This document shows, piece after piece, positions 1 to 7,243 of a stretch of DNA of 64,000 bases. Every line of letters begins with the position of its first letter. The first letter of the stretch is position 1. The translations under genes were made by a program, and so were the position numbers. The DNA is from Brevundimonas subvibrioides (lineage in GTDB: Bacteria > Pseudomonadota > Alphaproteobacteria > Caulobacterales > Caulobacteraceae). The notes beneath the pieces are model-generated. The model searched no databases, was not told where the DNA came from, and saw only the letters and a list, made by a program, of their open reading frames with translations. The stretch covers positions 62,001-126,000 of the forward strand of contig NCEB01000001.1 of assembly GCA_002280475.1 (NCBI GenBank). The letters run 5' to 3'.

Positions 1-1
1 C

Positions 2-1864
2 ACCCGGTCCTGCCTGGTGGGCCGCAACGGCGCGGGCAAGTCGACGCTGATGAAGCTGGTCATGGGCCTGATCGAGGCCGACAGCGGCGACCGCTCGGTC
101 CAGGCCGGCACCCGCTTCGCCTATGTCCCGCAAGAGCCGCTGATCGTCGGCGAGACCCTGCTCGACTACGCCACCTCGGGCGGTGCCGAGCCCTGGATGG
201 CCGAGGCCTGGCTGACCACCTTCGGCATGTCCCCCGAGAAATCCGCCAGGGGCCTCAGCGGCGGCGAGATCCGCCGCGCCGCCCTGGCCAAGGCTTTCGC
301 CGAGGAGCCCGACCTGCTGCTGCTCGACGAGCCGACCAACCACATGGACATCCTGGCCATCGAGCTCCTGGAAAAGGAGATCATCGCCGCCAAGTGCGCC
401 GCCCTGATCGTCTCCCACGACCGCGCCTTCCTGAACCGCGTGACCCAGTCCTGCCACTGGCTGGAACACCGCCGCGTCCGCACCCTGAACAAGGGCTTCG
501 ACGCCTTCGACGACTGGGCCGCCAAGGTCCAGGAAGAGGAGGCCGAGAGCCTTCGCCGCCTCAACAAGCGCATCGAGGCCGAGACCTACACCTTCTACCG
601 CTCCATCACCGCCCAGCGGACCCGCAACGAAGGCCGCGCCCGCGCTCTGGAGGCCATGCGTCAGGATCGGGCGCTCCGGGTCAAGGACATCCCCCGCGAG
701 ATCCATCTCGGCGTCGATTCCGGCGTCACCTCTGGCAAGCTGGTCGCCGACCTGAAGGGCGTGTCCAAGAGCTTCTTCTCTCCGCCCCCTGGGCGGAGAC
801 AGGCCGCAGGGCGGCCAGAGGCGGGCGAGTCCTCACCGCATGGGCCCGCCTCTGGCGGCTCCGCCGCCGGTCTCCGCCCAGCGGGCGGAGAGCTGGAGCA
901 GGGAGAGCGCGTCATCCTGAAGAACTTCACCACCCGCGTCATCCGCGGCGACCGGCTGGCCATCGTCGGCCCAAACGGCGCGGGCAAGACGACGCTCGTC
1001 AAGCTGCTGCTGGGCGAACTGGCCCCCGATGAGGGCACGATCAAGCTCGGCGCCAACCTGGAACCCGTCTACCTCGACCAGTCCCGCGAGGGCCTGAAGT
1101 CCGACATGACCCTGTGGGACGCCCTGACGCCCGGCGGCGGCGACTCCATCCTGGTGCGCGGCCACTCCAAGCACGTCGCCGCCTACGCCAAGGACTTCCT
1201 GTTCCAGGAGGGCCAGCTGCGCCAGCCGATCTCGACCCTGTCGGGCGGGGAGCGCAATCGCCTGCTGATCGCCCGCGCCCTGGCCAAGCCCGCCAACATG
1301 CTGGTGCTGGACGAACCCACCAACGACCTGGACATGGAGACGCTCGACAAGCTGGAGGAGCTGCTGGACGGCTACGACGGCACCTTGATCCTGGTCAGCC
1401 ACGACCGCGACTTCGTCGACCGCCTGGCCACCTCCACCATCGGCATGAACGGGCGCGGCGACATCGTCGAGACCCCCGGCGGCTGGACCGATTTCATCCG
1501 CCAGAACCCGGGGTTTCTGTCGAGGGACGAGGGACGAGGGTCGAGGGTCGAAGGCAAGGCGGCCCCGGTTGCTGCCACTCCGACGCCCTCTCTCGACCCT
1601 CGTCCCTCGACCCCCGGCCCTCAAAAAAAGCTCTCCTTCAAGGACCAGCACCGCCTCAAGGAGCTGGACGCCCTCATCGCCGCCCTGCCCGCCGACATCG
1701 CCGTCCACGAGGCGCGCCTGGCGGACGTGAATTTCTACAGCCGCGACCCCTCCGGCTTCGACGCGACCATGAAGGCGCTGGACGCGGCACGCGCCAAACT
1801 GGACGCCGCCGAGGAGGAGTGGCTGGAACTCGAGGCGAAACGCGAGGCCCTGGTCTCCGGCTGA
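2..1864 (+). CDS. ABC-F family ATP-binding protein (5' end outside window)
   Basis: Soluble ABC-F protein with two ATPase domains and no membrane segments; the family acts on ribosomes (translation factors or antibiotic protection). The reading frame is open to base 2, and the first Walker A (GRNGAGKST) lies at the very edge, so the N-terminus is missing. The first domain has LSGGE and LLLLDEPTNHMD; the second has GPNGAGKTT, LSGGERNR and LVLDEPTNDLD. The C-terminal 70 residues are a charged coiled coil typical of ABC-F C-terminal domains. Two low-complexity stretches are encoded by inverted repeats inserted in frame: about 42 codons between KSF and GERVIL (bases 776-901), and a Gly/Arg/Pro-rich segment at about 1519-1622 before the coiled coil. 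Which ABC-F subfamily it belongs to cannot be decided here. Confidence 0.93.
   Translation, partial: TRSCLVGRNGAGKSTLMKLVMGLIEADSGDRSVQAGTRFAYVPQEPLIVGETLLDYATSGGAEPWMAEAWLTTFGMSPEKSARGLSGGEIRRAALAKAFAEEPDLLLLDEPTNHMDILAIELLEKEIIAAKCAALIVSHDRAFLNRVTQSCHWLEHRRVRTLNKGFDAFDDWAAKVQEEEAESLRRLNKRIEAETYTFYRSITAQRTRNEGRARALEAMRQDRALRVKDIPREIHLGVDSGVTSGKLVADLKGVSKSFFSPPPGRRQAAGRPEAGESSPHGPASGGSAAGLRPAGGELEQGERVILKNFTTRVIRGDRLAIVGPNGAGKTTLVKLLLGELAPDEGTIKLGANLEPVYLDQSREGLKSDMTLWDALTPGGGDSILVRGHSKHVAAYAKDFLFQEGQLRQPISTLSGGERNRLLIARALAKPANMLVLDEPTNDLDMETLDKLEELLDGYDGTLILVSHDRDFVDRLATSTIGMNGRGDIVETPGGWTDFIRQNPGFLSRDEGRGSRVEGKAAPVAATPTPSLDPRPSTPGPQKKLSFKDQHRLKELDALIAALPADIAVHEARLADVNFYSRDPSGFDATMKALDAARAKLDAAEEEWLELEAKREALVSG
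778..892. repeat. REP-like inverted doublet, family 1, inside the ABC-F gene
   Basis: Two 49-bp arms (778-826 and 844-892) face each other across a 17-bp spacer. Each arm has an outer hairpin (CTCCGCC...GGCGGAG), a second GC-rich hairpin and a CCGCCTC/GAGGCGG inner end. The same arm occurs at 4302-4350 and, inverted, at 4742-4790. The doublet is translated as part of the ABC-F protein. Confidence 0.85.
1519..1611. repeat. Inverted repeat inside the ABC-F gene (second, unrelated family)
   Basis: The arm at 1592-1611 is the reverse complement of 1519-1545, apart from a 7-bp direct duplication (gggacga) in the left arm. It is read in frame as the linker before the C-terminal coiled coil. It shares no sequence with the doublet at 778-892. 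Confidence 0.75.
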
Positions 1865-2320
1865 GCGGATTCTGTGGACAAGCCAAATCCCTGATTCGCC
1901 GCCGCGAATCCGATCCGTCCACTGATCTTCACAGGGTTGTCCACCGAGCCCCGGGCCATGTTGCACAGCGGGGCGAGATCGAGCGCTTGCCGTCTACCGG
2001 GTTTGGCGCGAACGTCAACAGGCCGAGGGACACGGCGGCGCGGAAATCCGGTGAGAGCCGGGACTTCAAGCGGGTCGGTCCGGCTCTCTGACCAAGGGTT
2101 CCAAGCCACTTCGGTGGACGCGGAAATCCCGGGCAGGGCCCAGGCCTCAAGCCTTTAGCGTTTCGGCGCGGGGCAGACAGGAACCAGGCCGGGATCGACG
2201 AACGACGGCGCGGCGCAAGCCACACCGGACCGGCGTCGGACAGGAGCCGCCAGGATACAGCCGACCATCTCCGGGGTTCGCCTCGCGGATGCCGAAGCCA
2301 GGGTCCTGAACCTCAACGGC
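1865..2320. other. Gene-free stretch between the ABC-F gene and hicA, first part
   Basis: No reading frame here has convincing coding character or a ribosome binding site. Two sequences one base away from the DnaA box TTATCCACA or nearly so (TGTGGACAA at 1873 and TTGTCCACC at 1937) are present, but nothing else suggests an origin. No known RNA family was recognised. Confidence 0.5.
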
Positions 2321-2386
2321 CAAGTCCCAACCCGGACTTGGCGAGGGGACGCGAGTACCGGTTCGACCGGGCTTTCGTCCCCTCGC
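2321..2386. other. Two adjacent stem-loops, possible structured RNA or terminator
   Basis: A 7-bp hairpin (2321-2327 with 2334-2340) is followed directly by a longer one. In the longer one GCGAGGGGACG at 2341-2351 pairs with CGTCCCCTCGC at 2376-2386 and encloses a perfect inner hairpin (CCGGT-TCG-ACCGG, 2358-2370). A short TCAATTTT tail follows, so a terminator is possible, though the T-run is weak. Confidence 0.45.
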
Positions 2387-2400
2387 TCAATTTTGGAGTG

Positions 2401-2544
2401 GGCTATCGCTCGCGGCGCGGCCGCTCGCTGCTTGAGCCCGACCGAAGCGGGGCTACCGCTCGCGGCGCGGCCGCTCGCTGCTTGAGCCCGACCGAAGCGG
2501 GGCTACCGCTCGCGGCGCGGCCGCTCGCTGCTTGAGCCCGACCG
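2401..2544. repeat. 50-bp tandem repeat, about 2.9 copies
   Basis: Units at 2411-2460 and 2461-2510 are identical. A third, cut after 34 bases, runs 2511-2544, and the 10 bases before the first unit match the unit end with one mismatch. Each unit can fold through GCGGC-GCG-GCCGC and outer GGGCT/AGCCC arms. It ends 18 bases before the hicA promoter. Confidence 0.9.
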
Positions 2545-2561
2545 CTCCCCTGTCGTACAGC

Positions 2562-2590
2562 TTGATCGTCGCTCCTATTGTGTGTATTTA
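2562..2590 (+). promoter_or_regulatory. Candidate sigma-70 promoter of hicAB
   Basis: TTGATC (2562-2567) and TATTTA (2585-2590) are separated by 17 bp in a locally AT-rich patch. A start about 7 bases downstream would fall at or next to the GTG at 2598, so the hicA transcript could be almost leaderless. Confidence 0.5.
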
Positions 2591-2597
2591 TACGCAT

Positions 2598-2786
2598 GTG
2601 AACAGTCGCGACGTCATCAAGGCCTTGCACGCCGACGGATGGATCGAGGTTGCGCAGAGGGGTTCGCACAAGCAGTTCCGCCACCCGACCAAGACGGGGC
2701 GGGTCACCGTTCCCCATCCCAAACGCGACTTTCCGATCGCGACCCTGCGTTCAATCGAGCGTCAGGCCCAGATCAGCTTGAGGTAA
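2598..2786 (+). CDS. hicA: HicA-family toxin
   Basis: Predicted 62-residue mRNA-interferase toxin of a type II toxin-antitoxin pair. The protein has the HicA double-stranded RNA-binding fold sequence: NSRDVIKALHADGWIEV, then RGSHKQFRHP with the catalytic His of the G-S-H motif, then VTVPHPKRDFPIATLRSI. The GTG at 2598 is preferred because family homology starts there; an upstream TTG at 2532 would add residues encoded by the tandem repeat. The gene is 5 bases upstream of hicB. HicB normally neutralises HicA and represses the operon. Confidence 0.88.
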   Translation: MNSRDVIKALHADGWIEVAQRGSHKQFRHPTKTGRVTVPHPKRDFPIATLRSIERQAQISLR

Positions 2787-2791
2787 CTCGA

Positions 2792-3184
2792 ATGGCCCAG
2801 TTCATCGCCCTGATCCACAAGGACGCCGACAGCGACTATGGCGTTCATTTCCCCGACCTGCCCGGGCTGGCAACGGCCGGTGCGACGCTGGACGAGGCGC
2901 GCGCTTTCGCTGAGGAGGCTCTCGCCCTTCATCTGGAAGGTCTGGCGGAAGACGGCGAACCTGTCCCGGAACCCAGCAGCCTGGAAACGGTGATGACCGA
3001 CCCGGACAATCGCGACGGTGTCGCCATCCTCGTCCGCGCCGAGGTCCGTTCGCGCGCTGTAAGGGTCAACATCACCCTGCCCGAGGATGCCCTGCGCGAC
3101 ATCGATAGTTACGCGGAGGCACATGGTTATACTCGATCCGGCTTCCTGGCTCAGGCGGCAAAGAAGCTGATGCAGTCGGCCTGA
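2792..3184 (+). CDS. hicB: HicB-family antitoxin
   Basis: Antitoxin of 130 residues. The N-terminal part (MAQFIALIHKDADSDYGVHF, PDLPGLATAGATLDEA) is the partial RNase H-like HicB fold that binds HicA. The C-terminal part (VRVNITLPEDALRDIDSYAE, then GYTRSGFLAQAAKKL) is a ribbon-helix-helix DNA-binding domain, so the protein should autoregulate the operon. The ATG at 2792 is the first start in frame after the hicA stop. Confidence 0.9.
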   Translation: MAQFIALIHKDADSDYGVHFPDLPGLATAGATLDEARAFAEEALALHLEGLAEDGEPVPEPSSLETVMTDPDNRDGVAILVRAEVRSRAVRVNITLPEDALRDIDSYAEAHGYTRSGFLAQAAKKLMQSA

Positions 3185-3251
3185 GATCGCTTTTCCCGCG
3201 GGCCAAAGCGTCGCCTTCCCTTCCCCCTTCCCGACCCCTATCGTCCGGGCC

Positions 3252-4286
3252 ATGCCGCCTCCCGCGACTCACAGCCTCGTCAGCCGCCGCCTTCTGCTGG
3301 TGGGCGGCGTTGCCGTCACCGCCATGGGTCTGGCGTCATGCTCGGGCTCCGAGGCCCCCGTCGATGACCAGGGCCGGGTCCGCATCCGGTTCGCCACCGA
3401 CTGGCGCGCCCAGGCCGAGCACGGCGGCTTCTACCAGGCGCTGGCGTCCGGGGCCTATGAGCGGCGCGGGCTGAACGTCCAGATCATCCAGGGCGGACCC
3501 GGCGTGAACGTGCCCCAGTTGCTGGCGGCCGGCGCGGTGGAGCTCGGCATGGGCTCCAACAGCTTCATCCCCCTGAACCTCGTGGCCGAAGGCGCGCCGG
3601 TGAAGGCCGTCGCCGCCTTCTTCCAGAAGGACCCCCAGGTCCTGATCGCCCACCCCGACCCGGCGCTGGAGACCATCGCCGACCTAACCGGGCGCCCGTT
3701 CCTGCTGGCCGACGCCTCCATCACCGCCTTCTGGGTCTGGCTGAAGGCCAAATACGGCTTCACCGACGACCAGGTCCGCAAATACAACTTCAACCCCGCC
3801 CCCTTCATCGCCGACGAACGCGCGGTCCAGCAGGGCTATCTGACCTCAGAGCCCTATACGATCCAGAAGGAGGCCGGCTTCGAGCCCCGCGTCTTCCTGC
3901 TGGCCGACGAGGGCTATCCCTCCTACGCCACCATGGTCCTGGCGCCGGACGGCTTCGCCCGGGACAACGCCACGGCCCTGCGCTCCTTCATCGCCGCCTC
4001 GGCCGAGGGCTGGCGCGACTATATGCGGGGCGACCCGGCCGCCGCCGACGCCCTGATCCGCCAGGCCAACCCCGAGATGACGCAGGACGTGCTCGACCAG
4101 GCCCGCGCCAAGCTCAGCGAATACGGCATCGTCGACGGTGGAGACGCCGCCCTGTATGGTCTCGGGACCATGACCCTCGACCGCTGGCGCGCCTTCTTCG
4201 AGGTGACCAGCCAGTCCGGCGTCTATCCGCTGGACCTGCGCTGGCGCGACGCCTTCACCGACGCCTTCCTGCCCGGCCGTGGCTAG
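3252..4286 (+). CDS. ABC transporter substrate-binding lipoprotein (NMT1/THI5-like)
   Basis: Periplasmic solute receptor of 344 residues. The N-terminus has twin arginines and a hydrophobic core, then a lipobox ending LASC, so it is probably a lipoprotein. The mature part (VRIRFATDWRAQAEHGGFYQ, GLNVQIIQGGPG, AVELGMGSN) matches the NMT1/THI5-like group that binds thiamine precursors, riboflavin, nitrate or sulfonates. The substrate cannot be read from the sequence. It was probably once followed directly by the ATPase at 4735 and permease at 5529, but a DUF559 cassette now lies between them. Confidence 0.88.
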   Translation: MPPPATHSLVSRRLLLVGGVAVTAMGLASCSGSEAPVDDQGRVRIRFATDWRAQAEHGGFYQALASGAYERRGLNVQIIQGGPGVNVPQLLAAGAVELGMGSNSFIPLNLVAEGAPVKAVAAFFQKDPQVLIAHPDPALETIADLTGRPFLLADASITAFWVWLKAKYGFTDDQVRKYNFNPAPFIADERAVQQGYLTSEPYTIQKEAGFEPRVFLLADEGYPSYATMVLAPDGFARDNATALRSFIAASAEGWRDYMRGDPAAADALIRQANPEMTQDVLDQARAKLSEYGIVDGGDAALYGLGTMTLDRWRAFFEVTSQSGVYPLDLRWRDAFTDAFLPGRG

Positions 4287-4301
4287 ATTTTCCACTACCG
4301 G

Positions 4302-4350
4302 CTCTCCGCCCCCTGGGCGGAGACAGGCGGCGAAGCCGCCAGAGGCGGGC
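4302..4350 (+). repeat. REP-like arm, family 1 (left)
   Basis: The 49-bp palindrome-rich arm starts CTCTCCGCCCCCTGGGCGGA and ends GAGGCGGGC. It begins 15 bases after the stop codon of the binding-protein gene. Confidence 0.85.
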
Positions 4351-4373
4351 CCGTTCTCGCACCCCCATCCCTC

Positions 4374-4730
4374 ATGAACCCCGACCCGGAAGCCCTCCAC
4401 CGTGCCCGCACTCTGCGAAAGTCCATGTCGACGCCCGAGGCCGCGCTGTGGAACTGGCTCCGCGACAAACGCCTGAACGGGCTGAAGTTCCGCCGCCAGC
4501 ACCCGCTCGGCCCCTACATCCTCGACTTCTATTGCGACGCCGCCCGCCTGGCCGTCGAGGTCGACGGCGGGACGCATCATGAAGAGGCGCAGGCGGCTCA
4601 CGATGCTAGGCGCGATCGATGGCTGGCGGAGCAGGGTGTCCGAACGCTACGGGTTTCGGCCGGGTGGGTTCGTCGGGACTTGGCGGGGTTGCTGCAGCAT
4701 ATCGCGCAGGCCGCCGAGGCAGGACGGTGA
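4374..4730 (+). CDS. DUF559 domain protein, Vsr-like/PD-(D/E)XK endonuclease fold
   Basis: Protein of 118 residues made of one DUF559 domain, a family related to very-short-patch-repair and restriction-type endonucleases. It has TPEAALWNWLRDKRL near the N-terminus, FRRQHPLGPYILDFYC, and the putative metal site D51 and E62-V-D64 in AVEVDGGTHH. No signal peptide or membrane segment is seen, and no clear ribosome binding site precedes the ATG. It lies wholly between inverted REP-like arms. Nuclease function is inferred from the family; a DNA repair role unrelated to the repeats is the alternative. Confidence 0.85.
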   Translation: MNPDPEALHRARTLRKSMSTPEAALWNWLRDKRLNGLKFRRQHPLGPYILDFYCDAARLAVEVDGGTHHEEAQAAHDARRDRWLAEQGVRTLRVSAGWVRRDLAGLLQHIAQAAEAGR

Positions 4731-4734
4731 GGCG

Positions 4735-5532
4735 ATGACGGGCCCGCCTCTGGCCGCTGCGCGGCCTGTCTCCGCCCAAGGGGCGGAGAGCTGTATCTCG
4801 CGGCTGGATCAGGCCGTGGTCCGCTACGCCGACCGGCCCGCGCTCGGCCCCCTGACCCTTGCCGTCGCCCCCGGCGAGATCGTCGCCCTGGTCGGGGCGT
4901 CAGGCGCGGGCAAGTCCACGGCCCTGCGGCTGCTCGCGGGACTGGAGGCTCCCGCAGAGGGATCGGTCCAGCGCCCCGCCCAGCCGAACGCCACCGGCTT
5001 CGTGTTCCAGAGCCCGACCCTGATGCCCTGGGCCGACGCCCGGACCAACGTCGCCCTGCCGCTGGAGCTGTCCGGCGTCCCGGCCGCCGAGGCCCGCCAC
5101 CGCGCCGATCTGGCCCTCGCCGCCGTGGGCCTGGGCGACCGGACCACCGCCCGCCCGCGCCAGCTGTCCGGCGGCATGGCCATGCGCGTGTCCCTCGCCC
5201 GGGCCCTGTCGATCCGTCCCGAGCTCCTGCTGCTGGACGAGCCGTTCGCGGCGCTGGACTCGATCACCCGACGCGGCCTGATCGAGGACCTGCACCGGCT
5301 GTGGGCCGAGCGTCCCCTGGCCATGGTCTTCGTGACCCACGACGTCGAGGAGGCCGCCTATCTGGCCGGCCGCGTGGTCGTGCTGTCCGCCGCCGACGGC
5401 CGCGCCGTCGCCGACGTGCCCATGCCCGGCCCTCTGCCCAGGCCCGAGGGCTGGCGGCGCGACCCCGCCTTCCGCGACGCCGTCGAGGCGGTGGCCAGTG
5501 GCCTGTCTCACGCCATGCCGGTCGCCGCATGA
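4735..5532 (+). CDS. ABC transporter ATP-binding protein (nitrate/sulfonate/thiamine-precursor type)
   Basis: Cytoplasmic ATPase of 265 residues. Walker A is GASGAGKST, the Q-loop lies in VFQSPTLMPWADA, the signature is QLSGGMAMR, Walker B is LLLLDEPFAALD and the switch His is in VFVTHD. The first 20 residues (MTGPPLAAARPVSAQG...) are encoded by the right arm of the DUF559 cassette and look unlike the family; the original start may have been the GTG at 4816. The stop overlaps the permease start by 4 bases (ATGA), indicating coupled translation. Confidence 0.88.
   Translation: MTGPPLAAARPVSAQGAESCISRLDQAVVRYADRPALGPLTLAVAPGEIVALVGASGAGKSTALRLLAGLEAPAEGSVQRPAQPNATGFVFQSPTLMPWADARTNVALPLELSGVPAAEARHRADLALAAVGLGDRTTARPRQLSGGMAMRVSLARALSIRPELLLLDEPFAALDSITRRGLIEDLHRLWAERPLAMVFVTHDVEEAAYLAGRVVVLSAADGRAVADVPMPGPLPRPEGWRRDPAFRDAVEAVASGLSHAMPVAA
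4742..4790 (-). repeat. REP-like arm, family 1 (right), inside the ATPase 5' end
   Basis: This 49-bp arm is inverted relative to 4302-4350. It begins 4 bases after the ATPase ATG and is therefore translated. Confidence 0.85.
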
Positions 5533-6290
5533 AGCGCCTGATCGACGCCCTGCCCGCCTTGCTGCTGACCGCCCTTCTCCTGGGCGGCTGGGAGGCCGCC
5601 TGCCGCCTGCTGGAGGTCCCCGTCTACTTCCTGCCCCCGCCCAGCGCCGTGGCCGTCGCCCTGGTCGAGAACGCGCCCGTGCTTGCGGGTTCGGCGCTCC
5701 AGACCTTCTGGATGGCCTTCCAGGCGCTGATGGTGGCGACCGTCCTGGGCGGCGGCCTGGCCATAGCCGTCTCGCTCAGCCGGCCGGCGGAACAGGCCGT
5801 GGCTCCTCTGGCTGTCGCGTTGCAGGTCACGCCGATCGTCGCTATCGCGCCCCTGGTGCTGATCTGGGCGGGGCTGGATCACGCCGACCGGGCGGTGATC
5901 GCGCTGGCCGCCGCCGTGGCCTTCTTCCCCGTCTTCTCCGGCGTCCTGACCGGGCTGAAATCGGCCGATCCGGATCTGGAACGGCTGTTCGACCTGCACA
6001 GCGCGACCCCGCTTCAGCGTCTGACCCGGCTGCGGCTGCCCTCGGCCCTGCCCTTCGCCCTGGAGGGGGTTCGCGTGGCCGCCGGACTGTCGGTGGTGGG
6101 GGCGGTGGTGGCCGAGTTCGTGTCCGGCTCGGGCGCCACCCAGGGCCTGGCCTGGCGCCTGCTGGAGGCCGGCAATCGCCTGCGCACAGCCGAGCTTCTG
6201 GCGGCCCTCGTCTGCCTCGCCATCCTGGGTCTGATGCTCAACGCCGCGACCACCGCGATCCAGCGGCGCGTGCTGGCGTCACGGGCCTGA
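5529..6290 (+). CDS. ABC transporter permease (BPD transport, SsuC/ThiX-like)
   Basis: Inner-membrane permease of 253 residues with about six hydrophobic segments, the first directly after MKRLIDALP. The cytoplasmic EAA-type loop that docks the ATPase is around LFDLHSATPLQRLTRLRLPS, followed by LPFALEGVRVAAGLSVVGAV, typical of the nitrate/sulfonate/taurine permease group. Third gene of the importer. The ATG at 5529 overlaps the ATPase stop. Confidence 0.88.
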   Translation: MKRLIDALPALLLTALLLGGWEAACRLLEVPVYFLPPPSAVAVALVENAPVLAGSALQTFWMAFQALMVATVLGGGLAIAVSLSRPAEQAVAPLAVALQVTPIVAIAPLVLIWAGLDHADRAVIALAAAVAFFPVFSGVLTGLKSADPDLERLFDLHSATPLQRLTRLRLPSALPFALEGVRVAAGLSVVGAVVAEFVSGSGATQGLAWRLLEAGNRLRTAELLAALVCLAILGLMLNAATTAIQRRVLASRA

Positions 6291-6304
6291 GGCCTTAACC
6301 CGCG

Positions 6305-6319
6305 TTAGCCCCGGGTTAA
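6305..6319. promoter_or_regulatory. Possible CtrA-like site upstream of the exported proline-rich protein
   Basis: TTAG-N7-TTAA, one base from the Caulobacter CtrA consensus TTAA-N7-TTAA, with another TTAA at 6295. It lies 52 bases before the TTG start at 6371. The match is short and could be chance. Confidence 0.25.
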
Positions 6320-6370
6320 GCCGCGCTCCGCTACGCTGAAAGCCAGTCCCTCACGGACCGGAGCTCCGCC

Positions 6371-7243
6371 TTGGCCGTCACGCCGACAGACCCCGCCCAG
6401 CGTCGACCGAGCCGGCGGACGCGGCTCGCGCTCGCGGCCGCCGCCGTGGGCCTGACGGTGGCGGGCACGGCTCAGGCCCAGCACGCCGCGCCGACCGGGC
6501 CGCGCTACCTGTCCTGGGCCAATCGCACGACCTCGACGACGCCCGCCGACATCGCCGCCGCCCGCGTGCGCCGGGACATCATTCCGCGCCGCGTCGCCCC
6601 GTCCCGGAGCCTGGCCCGCCCGGCGATGCAGCCGTTCAATCCGCCGATGCCGGTCACGGACGGCGGCCTGACCCCCGCCAGCGCCTGGATCGGACCGCGC
6701 GTCGCCCCAGCCTTCGCGCCCGGCGTGCCCGACCCCCTGTCCTACGCCACCACCGAAATGGCGGCCGCCCCGGTCCGCGCCCCACCGCCCGCACCCGTCA
6801 CCCCGGTTCGCGCAGAGCCCGCGCCGCCCCCGCCGCCTGCATCTTCGATGGTCCAGCCGACCTACGCGTCGGCCCCGCCGCCCTCCTCGGCGGACGGCGA
6901 CCCGATCGCTCCGCGTCGCGACGCGCCCATCTTCCGGCTCCAGTCCCAGCGCGCCGCCGCCGACGGCGCAGCGGTCCAGCCCCCGCGCGAGACCACCGAG
7001 GCCGCTCCAGTCCAGCTGAGCCCGGCCCCGACCATGGCCCCCGCCTCCGGCCAGCCCCAGGCCCGGTACTATTCGGTGCACCGCGCCGCCGGCCGCCAGC
7101 CCGATCCGACGGTGATCCCAGAGCCCGTCTTCTTCGACAGCGTGGCGCTGGATCTTGCCGCGCCTCCGGACATCCAGCAACCCACGCGCGATGCCCAGGG
7201 CCGACGCGCACCGGTCCCCAACGCCGATCCGAGCCTGCCATGA
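6371..7243 (+). CDS. Exported proline/alanine-rich protein of unknown function
   Basis: Protein of 290 residues starting at TTG, with GGAG at a usual distance upstream. A Sec signal peptide is clear (RRTRLALAAAAVGLTVAGTA, then AQA). The mature chain is rich in Pro and Ala, with a run of prolines around residues 137-160, and has no recognised domain; a disordered periplasmic protein is likely. It overlaps the DUF2336 gene by 4 bases (ATGA), so the two are translated together and may share a role. Confidence 0.7.
   Translation: MAVTPTDPAQRRPSRRTRLALAAAAVGLTVAGTAQAQHAAPTGPRYLSWANRTTSTTPADIAAARVRRDIIPRRVAPSRSLARPAMQPFNPPMPVTDGGLTPASAWIGPRVAPAFAPGVPDPLSYATTEMAAAPVRAPPPAPVTPVRAEPAPPPPPASSMVQPTYASAPPPSSADGDPIAPRRDAPIFRLQSQRAAADGAAVQPPRETTEAAPVQLSPAPTMAPASGQPQARYYSVHRAAGRQPDPTVIPEPVFFDSVALDLAAPPDIQQPTRDAQGRRAPVPNADPSLP

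Larger units (their letters stand above)
4302..4790 (+). mobile_element. DUF559 cassette 1: nuclease-like gene between inverted 49-bp REP-like arms
   Basis: Left arm 4302-4350 and right arm 4742-4790 are inverted relative to each other and enclose a single gene (4374-4730). Both arms match those of the gene-less doublet at 778-892. The unit splits an ABC importer operon, and its right arm supplies the start of the ATPase coding region. No transposase or integrase gene is present. Calling it mobile is an inference from this architecture. Confidence 0.6.

Noticed and set aside
1873-1945. DnaA-box-like TGTGGACAA and TTGTCCACC, suggesting an origin
   Set aside because: Only two imperfect matches, no AT-rich unwinding region and no origin-linked genes nearby.
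2341-2386. tRNA-like GGTTCGACC in a hairpin, possible tRNA or tmRNA piece
   Set aside because: No cloverleaf, acceptor stem or tag-coding sequence could be found around it.
2401-2544. Tandem 50-bp repeat considered as a CRISPR array
   Set aside because: The units abut directly with no unique spacers, and no cas gene is present.
4579-4734. Earlier in-frame start for the importer ATPase
   Set aside because: It would overlap the DUF559 gene in another frame and encode Arg-rich sequence unlike the family.
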